DNA of 64,000 nucleotides from assembly GCA_034508935.3 (NCBI GenBank), contig CM067452.1, positions 42,626,694 to 42,690,693 of the forward strand, read 5' to 3'. How positions within the stretch are numbered: the first letter of the stretch is position 1; every line of letters begins with the position of its first letter. Positions 1 to 12,069 of the stretch are shown piece by piece. The position numbers were made by a program, and so were the translations under genes. This stretch comes from Berghia stephanieae. Its lineage: Eukaryota; Mollusca; Gastropoda; Nudibranchia; Aeolidiidae. The notes beneath the pieces were generated by a model. It ran no database searches and was not told the origin of the DNA. It worked only from the letters and a program-made list of their open reading frames with translations.

Positions 1-109
1 AAACCAATCCTATCCAATTTAGTTCTGACCAATCTTATCCAATTTAGGTATATTCAATCAATAAAAACCAATGCTATTCAATACAATTTAACCTAATCCA
101 TGCTGTCGC

Positions 110-1035
110 AGCTTTAAGGGGGGGGGGGGGACGACATTAAAAATGATGAATTTTGACCCAGTTTGCTAAAATTAGATTTTTGTTGGGATGGTGTCATGTG
201 ACCATTTGTCTGCATAAAAAAATTGCATGAGAACTTCATCTTCAGTTTTTTTCGACTCAAAATAACATATATTGTGACCCATAGTATGTTTAAATCCTGC
301 CCATTTTTAGTTTCAGTGGACTAATTTCATGAAAGAATATCAAATAGCCTGTATAACTAAGTAAACGCAAAAACATATCAATGAAAAGTAAAAACTCTCC
401 TCTATCTTCAAAAACCAATCATTTTGTTCTTAATTATGTCTTGTGGTCACAATCCAATCAGAGAGCGAGAGGAGAGTTTTTCCCTAAACTCGTTTTCTTT
501 GACTTTTAAATGCGTTTTTCTCAAAACTGCAATTTTCGTCACTAAAAACCTATCTCCTCCCTCAGTTTTCAACCAATCTTCTTCAAACCTTCTACAAATG
601 AGTGTCATACAAATACGAAGGTCATCTAGGAGCCGGATTTTTGAAAAAAAATAATTTTATGAGTAATTTGAAATTATGTAACATTTTTCAAGGGGAATAA
701 TCGAGTAATAACTTTGAACTTAATTTTTAAATTTCTAATTAAAAAATAAAAAATCGGGCTTCTAGAGCCTCTTTATTTTCCTTTTTTTCTACCTCTGGCC
801 AAAATATTATGGCAATCGGATAATAAACAAAAAAGCCTTTGACTTTTTAAGATTTGTTGTTTATTTTCCAATATGGCGTCGTTTCCATAGCAACGGGCAA
901 CTTTTTTCGAAAAAAATTATATGCAATCATCCTTCCCAAACATATACATTATGACTGTGCATAGAAGTTTAGGGTATTTCATCAAATAAAAAAATGACCT
1001 TTTAGTGTCGCCCCCCCCCCCCTCTTGACATTTCA
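110..1035. repeat. AT-rich segment with inverted G-run ends (possible non-autonomous element)
   Basis: A run of about 14 G at 118-130 is followed by a CGACATTAAAA-like stretch. At 1008-1022 a C run is preceded by the inverse of nearly the same stretch (CGACACTAAAA read on the minus strand). The two ends therefore look like short inverted repeats around about 0.9 kb of AT-rich, non-coding DNA. I see no target duplication and no coding sequence. It may be a MITE-like element; a chance pairing of G and C runs is possible. Confidence 0.25.
868..894 (+). promoter_or_regulatory. CCAAT / YY1-like / X-box motif cluster
   Basis: CCAAT (868-872) runs into ATATGGCG (YY1-like, 871-878), and GTTTCCATAGCAAC (881-894) is a close match to the RFX X-box. 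This spacing is typical of animal promoters. No gene is recognisable just downstream, so the cluster may be part of a repeat or a dead promoter. Confidence 0.3.
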
Positions 1036-1039
1036 GATA

Positions 1040-2200
1040 TAGAAGCCATACAGCATTTGCTTGGCGTAGGATAGTATTAAGTAATGGCTGTAGTCGTAGT
1101 AATTTTATCCTCCGTACTTTTTTGAAGTCTTTTCCAATTTACATTTGCGGTCAGATAAAATTCTTTTTTTAAAGTATACACGAAACAGTGACAGATAAAG
1201 CAAATAATAAAATCCAATACAAAAAAAAATCAACCTGCCTCCACTCAAGTGTTTTCCGAGGATTGGTCACAAATATGCTCAACAGGGTTTAACAAAGGGA
1301 TATATTCAAAGTAAGCCTTGACACCTGGTGTTTTTGTTGTCGTTTTAATGACGATAAGATATAATGTCGGTCCAAGGATTAGTGCCATACCGCGTGACCA
1401 CACAGCCGCACATTTCTTGTCGACAGGAATATCATAGTTACTGACCAGGTTCTCCATTTCACCAGTGCACGGCGACAGAATACGAGTCAATGGCCTATTG
1501 TTTCTATGCGTCAACTTTACACAACCAAGAGCGGGACTTAACCAGGTACCTAGAGGTCAAATGGCTAGTGTCATACCACGAGATTACAGGAGTTAAAAGC
1601 AGTGCGGATTGTGACCCCCAAAAAATGTCGCGTGTGGCATTTATTGCCTTTTATTAAAATTTTAAAATCATTATCATATAGAATATTTAGAAAAAAACTT
1701 GGATAGGTCATCATATTTAAGGACAAAGTCATTCTTCATCAATGAATTATTTATATGTAACTTTTTATTGCTTTTAGAACAACAGGGACATGATAAATTC
1801 TCATTGAAATATACTCAATAAACCAAACAGACTAGTAGATTTTATTGTTTTAGTCTATGCATACGTTTATATGTGGGTTTATAACAGTTTGCAGAATGGC
1901 ATTTTATATATATACATATTTACATATACATATTTAAATCGTCGTTACTTTTCTATCCGTTGGCGTAGGATTTGAGTTGTTTATCATTAGCCTTTCTGTG
2001 TACCAATAGTCGTTGTCTTTGTTTTTGACCTGAAATTCGCTCACCACGCAGCGCACGTGATAAAAACGACCTTTGAGCCCTTTACTGTAGACAAGAAGTG
2101 TTTAGATGAATTATTTTGCCATCCGTGTCTTGAAACATTTTCAAGGAAGGAAAACGCAATGAAAAATACAATCAATTAATCTACGCGATTCCACGACTTA
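1040..2200. other. Intergenic, no gene recognised
   Basis: AT-rich sequence without homology I recognise. The 89-codon open stretch on the minus strand at 1245-1514 has no visible domain. Confidence 0.5.
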
Positions 2201-2211
2201 GTTTAGAACCG

Positions 2212-3127
2212 CGTGCATCTGCCAATTGGTCATCCTCAAGATGGACAATCTGTGACCAATGTCGCAAGAATGTTTACTATCGCAAGGACAACTTATATTC
2301 GTTAGTGGATCGATGTGTAACGATACAAACGGTAAGGGACCGAGATCAATCTGGTAAATCACAAGTAACAAAACAAGATGGGGACCGTTTTATGCGCACC
2401 CTATATCTACGAGATCGTTTTAGGACGGCGAGTGAAACTGCGCTAGTGTTCCCAGGTACATGAATTATTCGATATACGTCACAGACTTAGAGGGGAAATT
2501 ATCGCAAGACATCCATTAATGCGACCACTTCTTAGAGCACATCACCGGTTGGCCCGTCTTTAGTGGGCCCGTGCTCATCTGCATTGGACAATGCATGCGT
2601 GGTCATTTGTTCTTCTAAGATGAATCACGTTTTGTGATTGGAAGAAATGACGGTAGACTTCACGATTCTTGTGTCTTGGAATCCCCAAACAGAGGATATG
2701 GACAAGTCGTGTTGTGGGGTGGAATGAGTAGAGATTATAGAACAACTCTAGTCCAAATAAATGTATCCCTAACCGGTGCATGTAACACCCAGTACATTTT
2801 ACAACCCCATGTTATTCCATTTTTTTTTCATGAGCATCTTAATTATTCATTCTAACCCGACAATGTACCATCTCACCAAGCTATTGTAACAAGAGATTTT
2901 ATAGCAGCAAATAATGTGAACGATATCAGCCTGTGGCCTGCAATATCCCCGATCTAAATCCGATAGAACATGTGTGGAACAAAATCCGCCGCCAAGTTCG
3001 TTCATTAGACCCCTCACCACAAAATAAATAACAGTTTGGGATAACATTCTTCAACACCAGCTGGCGAGATTGACCAATTCCATGCGTAGAAGATGCAATG
3101 CTGTGATTCGGGCGAACGGGGGACATA
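2212..3127 (+). pseudogene. Tc1-like transposase relic (5' part, interrupted by the Academ-like element)
   Basis: Conceptual translation in several frames follows the Tc1 DD34E transposase order. There is a helix-turn-helix start (VTNVARMF, about 2250), a second DNA-binding segment (VRDRDQSGKSQVT then RDRFRTASETA, 2330-2440), the first Asp in DESRFVIGRNDGR (about 2618-2660), VVLWGGMS (2705-2730), the second Asp in DNVPSH (about 2860), and the catalytic Glu in SPDLNPIEHVWN (about 2947-2980). Stops and frameshifts break it repeatedly, so it is dead. The coding sequence stops at the GGH of the usual C-terminal GGHTRY. The missing TRY codons lie beyond the inserted element at 7563-7575. It would have been a cut-and-paste transposase of about 330-340 residues. 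Confidence 0.85.
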
Positions 3128-3212
3128 TAGTGCATGGGCCAGTGGGCGAAACCCTCCCCCCCCCCCCCCTGGGGGAGTTTTCGCCACATGGTTTTTCTGA
3201 AACAGCAATATA
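3128..3212 (+). repeat. Left terminal inverted repeat of the Academ-like element
   Basis: Begins TAGTGC, then GGGCCAGTGGG, a run of about 14 C, GGGGGAGTTTTCGCCACATGG and TTTTTCTGAAA. Read inverted, it matches the right end over about 80 bases with scattered mismatches. Confidence 0.75.
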
Positions 3213-3220
3213 TCTTGAGT

Positions 3221-3930
3221 ATTAATCCGGGTGTTACCGTTTTTTCAAGTGTCATTTACGAGAGTTACGGCCCTTGAAAGGTCATTAGGTGCAATTTTTT
3301 GTGAAATCGTTTTTGTGCATAAAATGGTTGTTTATCACCTTAAAATTGTTTCACATACAATCAATAATGGAATTTTATTGTAATTTCTCATTTTTGGCCT
3401 CATATCATAAAATATTTTACAAAGCCATATTGCGTTTTTAAATCTTTGATAGCCATTTTCTCTATAATTTGAAAAAAAATCTATTACAGTGTACTTGTTT
3501 CCCTTCAGGATGAATAAACAAGAGGGATTTTGCACTAGCACAATTCAGGCATGCTTCAGGGACATATAACACAAATTAATCCGGGTGTTACAGTTTATTC
3601 AAGTATCATTTACAGGAGTTATGGCCCTTGAAAGGTCATCGGGTGCAATTTTACGTGAACTCATTTTTGTGAATAAAATGATTGTTTATCACCCTAAAAT
3701 TGCTTCAAATGCAATAAATAGTGGAATTTTATTGTCATTTCTCATTTTTTGCCTCATATCATAAAATATTTTACAAAGCCATATAGCGTTTTTAAATCTT
3801 TGATAGCCATTTTCTCTATAATTTGAAAAAAAAATCTATTACAGTGTACTTGTTTCCCTTCAGGATGAATAAACAAGAGGGATTTTGCACTAGCACAATT
3901 CAGGCATGATTAATGGGCATATATAACACA
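3221..3930 (+). repeat. Tandem duplication (2 x about 355 bp) in the element's 5' leader
   Basis: Two near-identical units, 3221-3574 and 3575-3930, both start ATTAATCCGGGTGTTAC and end near ATATAACACA, with about 90-95% identity by eye. The beginning of the unit (GGCCCTTGAAAGGTCA and upstream) recurs inverted near 7400-7460 inside the right end, so it is subterminal transposon sequence that was duplicated only on the left side. Confidence 0.85.
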
Positions 3931-6696
3931 TATACATTTGTAACATTTGACCTTGCTGTAGCAAAGAAAGCTTACGATATTGTCTCGCAAAACTCACAGC
4001 TTTACAAAACAGTCATTATTCACCTGGGTGTCTTTCACACCATAATTTCAAATCTTGGTGCCCTGGGAAAGCTCCAAAGTGGATCTGGTTTTGAAGAAAT
4101 TGTGACTGAAGCAGGGCTATGTGCACATGGTTCTATGGATAGGGTTATGAGTGGAAAGAACTACAACAGGGCTATACGAGTGCATGTGTCTGTTTTGGAG
4201 GCTCTAGAGAGGCTTCTGCTTGCAAAATTTGAGCAGGACACGGATTCAAAACTCAGTAAAGACCTCATGTCTTACATAAAGGAATTCACCGAAGGAATTT
4301 CAAGCCATACAGCTAATAAAATTCTCCAGTCAACTGTGTATGCTGAGTTATTTTCCCAGTATGAAGCCTTCAAAGAGAGTGTCTGCTCAGTAAAGTACGG
4401 AAAAAACTGCACAATACTGGATCCAATACATGGACAGAGTTTGGCTTCTCCTCCAGTTTCTGCGAGCTACAAAGACAAACAACTTTCTTCTTCATATATC
4501 TTGTTTAAAAGAACTGTTCCCACTGCTTTTTACCATGAATCACCACAATTATGCCAAGTATCTCAGTGTATATTTTGTGTCACTAGCCACCTGATTCATT
4601 CCCACCCAGGGGCAGAAGAAATGTTACAAGATACATGGATTTAGTGTCTCCAGATCAAGGACGCCTGCTGGAAGAATAGCAGTTGATATGACCATTGGAC
4701 AAACAATAAACAAACATGCAAAGACAAAAGGAGGTATTGTTGGGTTCAGCAAGAGTCTTCCAAGCTATTACCGTTGGAGTGTAACAAGACACAATCGAGC
4801 AGAATATGTATCAGCAACCCAAAGAATGATCAGCAACAACAACTGTATAGATATAGACACCCACAAAGAATTGAGCCTTGCAGAAAAAAGACAAAGTGAA
4901 AAGCGAGTGCAAAAGATCCTCCAGGCATTTTCAGCATTTATCAATCCCTTTGAAGTTGAAGATGGTCTGGTCAGTCTAGCTTCAGGAATGAAAGTGCAAG
5001 AGGATGTTGCTGATGACCTGCTAGCCGTGAAAAAAACAGGAAAAAGATTGTTTGAAAGTTTTGTTGAAAACAGACTGAAGGAAAAGACTGTAGAATTTCA
5101 CAAGCCATTAGAAAGGAACAAGACCAAGACATTTGCATCATTTAGGAAAGTGGTAACAGTGAAAAAAGACATGAACGTGGTCAAAATCAAGGCACAAAGA
5201 AATTTATTTGGCCAGCTTCTTGTTTTGTCCCAAGAGCACAGTGTTGATCTTCAAAAAGTTCTTCAATATCCTCTAAGACCTACTCCATGGTTTGCTGGCT
5301 TCATCAGATGGTTTACCTCTGAAGACCAACAAAGCAACTCTGTTGCACAAGCTCACGCCTGACAATTCATTAATGTTTGAGGATTATGCAAAAAAACAAA
5401 CAAACACCGTTTACATTGTTGATGGCAATGCACTGTTACAAACTCTGTCAGCAATTCCAAATACATTTGGTGAAGTAGCCAAACTTACATTTTCCTCCTT
5501 ACCACAAGCAGCTTGTGTACACTTTGTGACTGATACTTACATAGCAGATTCAATCAAAGGTTGTGAGAGATTGAGGAGAGGATCTTCTGAAGATAATGCA
5601 TACTTGTTAAGAGGATCTGCAACAACAGTGCCCAGACGTTGGAAATCATTTCTCAGCTGCGTTGATAACAAAAGATCCCTTATCAGGTTTCTCCTCAAGG
5701 AATGGGAAAGTAACGAATATGCAAAGAAACTGAGAAACAGGGAAATCTTCTTTGTCTGTGAAGAGAGATGCACCTTACTTTACAGTGACACGGATGAATT
5801 TACCACAGCTGTACCTTGTCTGGATCTCTACTCATCACAGGAAGAGGCAGACACACGAATTATACTGCACTGTCAATATGCTTCACGCCAACCAAACTGT
5901 GAAACAATTGTTGTCAGATCACCAGACACGGATGTCTTCTTACTTCTCCTTTCATTCTCAGAGACAATTGGAAAGACCCTGATTTTTGATACTGGCTGTG
6001 GCAACAACAGGCGACAAATCAATGTCTCTCAGATAGCAAAGACTTTGTCTAAACAGATGTGTGATGCATTACTTGGTGTCCATGCATTCACAGGCTGTGA
6101 CACAACAAGTTGCTTTGCTGGGCAAGGAAAGCTGAAAGCTCTAAAATTTCTTCAAAAGGAGGAAGATCTTAGAATTCTGTTCTCCAGATTTGGAACATCA
6201 GCAGCTGTTTAGAGTAATGACTGTCTCATGTTAGAGTCATTTGTGTGCAAGCTGTATGGCAAAACTCATGCACAAGTGTCAACAAAGTGAGTATGACATA
6301 GTTCGCCAGCGTTTCAAAGGAAAAAAAGGTACCATCTCATGCAGTGGTGGAATTGATCTGTGTCAGATGCCTCCTTGTAGTCAAGTATTGTCACTGCACA
6401 TATCAAGAGCCAACTTTCAAACTCTCATTTGGAGGAATGCAGTGTGCCAGAATCCTAGCATTCCAAAACCAGAGGATAACGGTTGGCAGAGAAATTCTGC
6501 AAATGAATTGGAAGTACAGTGGTTCAAAGATGCTTTCATTCCAGATGAGTTGCAGGAAATTGTGTATGAAGAAAGCTGCACCAGTACTTACGAAGATACA
6601 TATGCCGAGGATGGTAGTGATAGCTTTGACAGTGATTTCCTTGACGACAATTCAGAGGACGAAGAGGATTTTGCTACTGATGATGAGGATATGTAA
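3913..6696 (+). pseudogene. Academ-like transposase with XPG/FEN-type nuclease signature, frame-broken
   Basis: Four consecutive open segments (3913-4644, 4688-5362, 5292-6212, 6241-6696) read as one protein of about 900 residues broken by about four frameshifts and one stop near 6210. The N-terminal part has HLGVFHTIISNLGALGKL and a GSGFEEIVTEAG block, typical of a multicopy invertebrate family. The third segment begins with VYIVDGNALLQ (first nuclease Asp). It continues with SSQEEADTRIILH, then VVRSPDTDVFLLLL, then HAFTGCDTTSCF, matching in order the EA/EE, DxD and GCD motifs of XPG/FEN nucleases. The fourth segment ends in a strongly acidic tail (6560-6690). The product would be the enzyme that excises and inserts this transposon. 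No intact copy is encoded here. The Academ assignment rests on the nuclease motifs and the element ends; the N-terminal domain is known to me only as an uncharacterised family. Confidence 0.7.
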
Positions 6697-7477
6697 TAAA
6701 TTGGTGAGCAGTGCAAACTGTTAAGGAGTAAAGCATGTTTGCAAAACACATAAGGATATTGTTTTTATGTACTTAGTGCATCTTGACTCAAGAATCCCTT
6801 TTGAGTATCAATTATTCTTCATAATATAACAATGCGATTTCGTTCAAAAGTCTTCGGTAATGATGCTTCACTTGGGTTGTGAACAAATTAGTCTTTTTTC
6901 ATGATATATCTATTGTTTTTACCACACGTTCAACTTACTTTTAAATGTGACAACTGGACATCAATACCATGTTTAAAAAGAATGAAAATTATGATGAATT
7001 TGGCATCCCACAAAGTGGAGAAAAATGTAAGGGTTGCGTACACTTTTAGTTTTTCCTGTGACGTAGAAATATGAAAGTTGTTGTTGAGGCTTGGGCCATA
7101 GCTTTCTTCAGTGCTGCATGTTTAATGAACATGCTGTTTTTGGCCATATTTAAAATAATTTTTGTGTAAAACACTGAAATAGCCCATAAGTTTAGATATG
7201 ACACTTCATGAGATTACTGACAAATTGTTTCAACTTTCTGTGAATCTATATAATATTTACAAATTGAAAGCTTGTGCACAAAGTTTGATAGTATATTCAA
7301 TTTCCTTCAGTTTGATACCCAATTTGCATATATTTGAATTAATATTGTAGTCTCCAGAGCCTTTGAAAGAAATGTTGTCTCTTTTTGCAAGGGGACACAA
7401 CTCACTTTTTTCAAAGAGCCATAACTCTCTTAAATGACACTTATTTTTACTGTAACAGTGGAATTTGTATGGCCAAT

Positions 7478-7562
7478 AAGTTCAATTATTTGAAAAACAT
7501 AGTGGCATAAAATCCCAAAGGGGGGGGGGGGGGGGAGGGGGGTCCCAGTGGCCTAAGCACTA
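7478..7562 (-). repeat. Right terminal inverted repeat of the Academ-like element
   Basis: On the minus strand it reads TAGTGC, TTAGGCCACTGGG, a long C run, TTTGGGATTTTATGCCACTATG and TTTTTCAAA, mirroring 3128-3212. It is followed on the plus strand by the ATA target duplication at 7563-7565 and by the resumed Tc1 sequence. Confidence 0.75.
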
Positions 7563-7565
7563 ATA

Positions 7566-7960
7566 CTCGTTACTTATTGGATTAGATTCACCTTTATTTC
7601 AAATTAAATGAACACAAGTACCTATATTAAAAAGTCATTCTTTTTCAAAATTATAGTGACTTCTTACTTCCCTTTTTGAAGATCATATTTAAAAACTATG
7701 TTTCATACATGATCAACCATAAACGTTACGAATTCCATCAAAATGAAAGATAAACGATAGTACTTTGATCACACATAACTTTTAAATAAACAATAATAAT
7801 ATTTCATACCAATTTTGTAGGTAAAACAAGTGTTTAATTTCTTTTGATCACTAGTATATATACTAACAAATCCCTTACGTCTTCAATGATAAAAAATATC
7901 AAGTAGTGACGCAGGATGGAATAACAGAGAATAACATTACCACTGTGTCAGAGAGTCAAG
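7566..7960 (+). other. Tail of the Tc1 relic, then AT-rich spacer
   Basis: The first bases (CTCGTTACTTATTGG) continue the interrupted Tc1 C-terminus (TRY...). The rest, up to the TA repeats, shows no gene, and I could not place the Tc1 right inverted repeat. Confidence 0.5.
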
Positions 7961-7965
7961 CTTGA

Positions 7966-7994
7966 TATATTATATATATATATATATTATATAT

Positions 7995-8036
<42 letters not shown>

Positions 8037-8340
8037 CATACATACATACATACATACATACATACATACATACATACATACAACTACATACATACATACA
8101 TACATACAACATACATACATACATACATACATACATACATACATACATACATACATACTAATACATACATACATACATACATACATACATACATACATAC
8201 AATACATACAACATAAACATACATACATACATACATACATACATACATACATACATACATACATACATACATACATACATACATACATACATACATACAT
8301 ACATACATACATACATAATACATACATACATACACACACA
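7966..8340. repeat. (TA)n followed by (CATA)n microsatellite
   Basis: TA repeats with short interruptions at 7966-8030 run into about 300 bp of CATA tetranucleotide repeats. Tyr/Cys/Val-rich open frames here are repeat artefacts. Confidence 0.95.
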
Positions 8341-8428
8341 AACAGACAGAACGATACGATATATTTGCTGGGACAGCAGATAACCATATTATAATTATAG
8401 TGTCTTATATTAAAAAGAAGATGGCAAT

Positions 8429-8487
8429 GATTGTGATGGTGATGATGATAATGGTGATGATACTGCTGCTGCTGCTGCTGCTGCTGA

Positions 8488-8564
<77 letters not shown>

Positions 8565-8665
8565 CTACGATAATGATGATGATGACGATGATGATAATGA
8601 TGATGATGATGATGATGATGATGGGTAACGACGGCGGCAATGTCGATGATGATGATGATGATTCA
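8429..8665. repeat. (ATG)n microsatellite with CTG patch
   Basis: ATG/GAT repeats, with a short (CTG)8-like block at 8464-8486. The polyMet and polyIle frames are artefacts. Confidence 0.95.
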
Positions 8666-8689
8666 CGCCACTGCTGCTCGTTATTTTCA

Positions 8690-9780
8690 TTGGTTGTCTC
8701 ATTTTACCACAGAAGATTTGTTAATTAATTTTATGGCGGTTGGAATGAAGGTTGCCTCATGTCGATTTGTCCTACATTTTGCTTCTAGATACCGTCTTCC
8801 GGAGCGCAGAAGTTGGAATTTTTCGCTCAGCGGATGCCTCTTTTCGTTGATAATGTTAAAAGCTTTCTTCTCAACTGCATTAATATAAGTTGTGTCAAGG
8901 CTTCTAAGGTCGGTGTTAATTATTATTGAAGCCTCTCTAAGGGTTCTATGTAGTTTGGATTTTTCTATTGTTCCACAGCTTCAATACCACGTTGTGATGC
9001 CAAACGAAACGATACTCAATATTAATGACTTGTAGATTTGTATCATGGTCTTTCTGTTCACATTGAAAGACCTTAATTTTCTGAGTATATACAAGCGCTG
9101 GTTACATTTTATGATGAGATTGTTGGTGTGCGATTCAAATCTTAGACTGTTATCTATAGTTACACCAAGGTATTTAAACGTTTCAACAATTTCAACCGCC
9201 TGATTGCTAATTTTTGTTATTTGTCTTGCTCTTTTTCCTATTTTTCTGTGATCAAACAGTTGTTCCTTTGTTTTTGTTACATTGAGCTCTAGACAGTTAT
9301 AGGAATTTACTAACTTGCTCAGTGTATTTAAATTCGGAGACGGAATTCATTGAATGCATCACTGCGAGGAGTGCGTCTTCCACACTAAGATTTTGTTTGT
9401 AGGCAAACTGATATGGATCAAGTATGTGTTGGTCATATATAAATTGCAACAGCTCTCTTTTCAATATTTTTTCCAGACATTTCATAATAATTGATGTTAA
9501 AGCAACAGGTCTATAATCGTTCAGTTGAGTTGGTGGATTCTTTTTGGGTACTGGAATTATAGTCGATGTTTTCCATATAATTGGGATTTTCTGTTCATTT
9601 ATTGAACGTTGGAAAATAGGCAAGAAAGGGACAGCTAGTTGATTGTTACAATTTGAAATGAGTTCCCCACTAAGTCCATCTGGACATGATGCTTTTTCCT
9701 TTTTACATAACTTCAGAACATTCATGACCGCCCCTTCTTCGATTTCTGAGGAGACGTATTTTTTGTTATGATAATAATTT
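8690..9780 (-). pseudogene. CR1/Rex-like LINE fragment (reverse transcriptase, 3' half)
   Basis: The minus strand begins with an RT N-terminal block (KEKASCPDGLSGELI, then WKTSTIIPVPKK and LNDYRPVALTSIIMKCLEKI at 9297-9770), which is the palm entry of non-LTR reverse transcriptases. After an internal deletion it resumes with the thumb/connection (FKYLGVTIDNSL, about 9150) and the C-terminal segment ending near 8700. The catalytic YADD block is missing, removed with the deletion near 9295. The fragment is 5'-truncated and dead. On its right it meets Penelope-like sequence on the opposite strand. Confidence 0.8.
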
Positions 9781-9849
9781 TTGAAAGTACGTTATCAAAG
9801 GTGTCGAATCGACAGTAAAACTTATTCCTCGATATTCATATATGTGTCA

Positions 9850-10790
9850 TTGTTAAAACCTGTCTTTTGTTGTTTCAATTCAATTCATTCCAACCGTTCA
9901 GAAAACCAAAGAACACAATTAGCTACATTAATAAAAACAGCAACCACCCCCGTTCCGTCAATGAAAACATACCAAAAAAACATAGCACTGAGGGTGAGAA
10001 AACTTTCGGAAAACAGAGAGATATTCAACGTCGCAGCCACCCCCTTACAAAGAAGCACTCACATAAAGCGGATACAGCACACCATTTGAATACACAGACG
10101 CCCCCTTCTCATGTAAACACACAAGTGAAGAACGCAAAACTAGAAAACGACATATTACTTGGTTCAATCCACCTTTCGACAAAAACGTCAGCACAAACAT
10201 TGGACAGCAGTTCCTGAAATTAATTGATACACACTTTCCTAAAAAACACAAGCTACATATAATTATCAACAGGAATACTTAAAAATAAGCTACTCGTGTA
10301 TGCGCAACATATAACAAATAATTTCAAGCCACAACAAGAAATATTAATAAACCACCGACAAGAGCAAAACCCACCCACAAGAAAATGCAACTGCAGAAAT
10401 AAGCAACACTGCCCGCTAAACAACGAATGTTTAGAATCAAGTTTAATTTACCAAGCCACAGTCACCGAAACTAAAACAAACAAGCAAGAAAATATGTAGG
10501 ACTAACGGAAAGTATTTTCAAAACAAGATACAACCTCCTCACCTCAACATTTAGAAACACTAACAAAAAAAAAATCCACAAAACTCAGCGAACACATTTG
10601 GAAATGAAAAGACAACAAACTAGACCACAACATTTCATGGAAAATTATATCTAAAGCAACAGGATACACACCAACATCAAAACAATGTAGCTTATGTCTG
10701 AAAGAGAAATATACTATAATCAAACACCCTCATGAAGCCACACTCAACACGTTAAATGAGATGTACAATACTTGTCCACATTAAGTACTT
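9850..10790 (+). mobile_element. Penelope-like retroelement fragment (end of RT plus GIY-YIG endonuclease)
   Basis: The plus strand carries the tail of the reverse transcriptase and the zinc-knuckle-like block CNCRNKQHCPLNNECL (10387-10432), followed by IYQATVT (10448-10468). A GIY-YIG region follows with a GLTESIFKTRYN stretch (about 10500) and a C-terminal LCLKEKY block near 10700. That order (CxC...CPL, IYQATV, GLTE/FKTRY) is characteristic of Penelope-like elements, which pair an RT with a GIY-YIG nuclease. It is a broken copy with several breaks and lacks most of the RT. A hammerhead motif follows about 75 bp downstream, as known for this class. Confidence 0.8.
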
Positions 10791-10863
10791 ATTAATCAAC
10801 TACAAACCTATGGAACCACGTCAACAAGCAACAACAGACAATAAACCAAACTCATGTAGCACA

Positions 10864-10910
10864 CAGTCCTGACGATGGCTGAAAAAGGTCTGAAACATCG
10901 ATGTAGACTG
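10864..10910 (+). ncRNA. Hammerhead ribozyme motif (Penelope-type, type I)
   Basis: Core CTGACGA (10869-10875) and GAAA (10892-10895) are both intact. Stem I pairs CAGTC (10864-10868) with GACTG (10906-10910). Stem III is the short palindrome CATCGATG (10896-10903). The cleavage triplet GTA ends at 10905. Stem II (GGCT/GGTC around GAAAAA) is weak, with G-U pairs and a closing U-U. Hammerheads with a tiny palindromic stem III are known from Penelope-like elements, where they act best as tandem dimers. This one follows a GIY-YIG fragment on the same strand, which supports the call. Confidence 0.65.
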
Positions 10911-11006
10911 ACTCCAAAATTGTGGTAAATATTAAAATAATAATTTGCTCCATTGCTACATGTCGAGCACTATTCCTACTATATTTGTATCCAACACGAT
11001 TCAATA

Positions 11007-12069
<1,063 letters not shown>

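Larger units (their letters stand above)
3128..7562 (+). mobile_element. Academ-like (XPG-nuclease) DNA transposon, nested in a Tc1 relic
   Basis: The borders are set by inverted ends that both begin TAGTGC and continue into GGCCAsTGGG, a C-rich run and a GCCAC-TG-TTTTT stretch. The flanks show a direct ATA duplication (3125-3127 and 7563-7565). Removing 3128-7562 and one ATA restores the Tc1 reading GGHTRY, which supports both borders independently. Total length is 4435 bp. It holds one degraded transposase reading region (3913-6696). A 3-bp target duplication together with an XPG-type nuclease fits the Academ superfamily (family knowledge: 3-4 bp duplications and an XPG nuclease). No helicase is visible, so it would be of the helicase-less kind. 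Age: younger than the Tc1 copy it split. Confidence 0.75.

Noticed and set aside
1245-1514. 89-codon minus-strand open frame
   Set aside because: No domain, no splice context, no similarity I recognise; the length is compatible with chance.
7956-8728. Tyr/Cys/Val, polyMet and polyIle open frames
   Set aside because: Direct translation of CATA and ATG microsatellites, with no non-repeat protein part.
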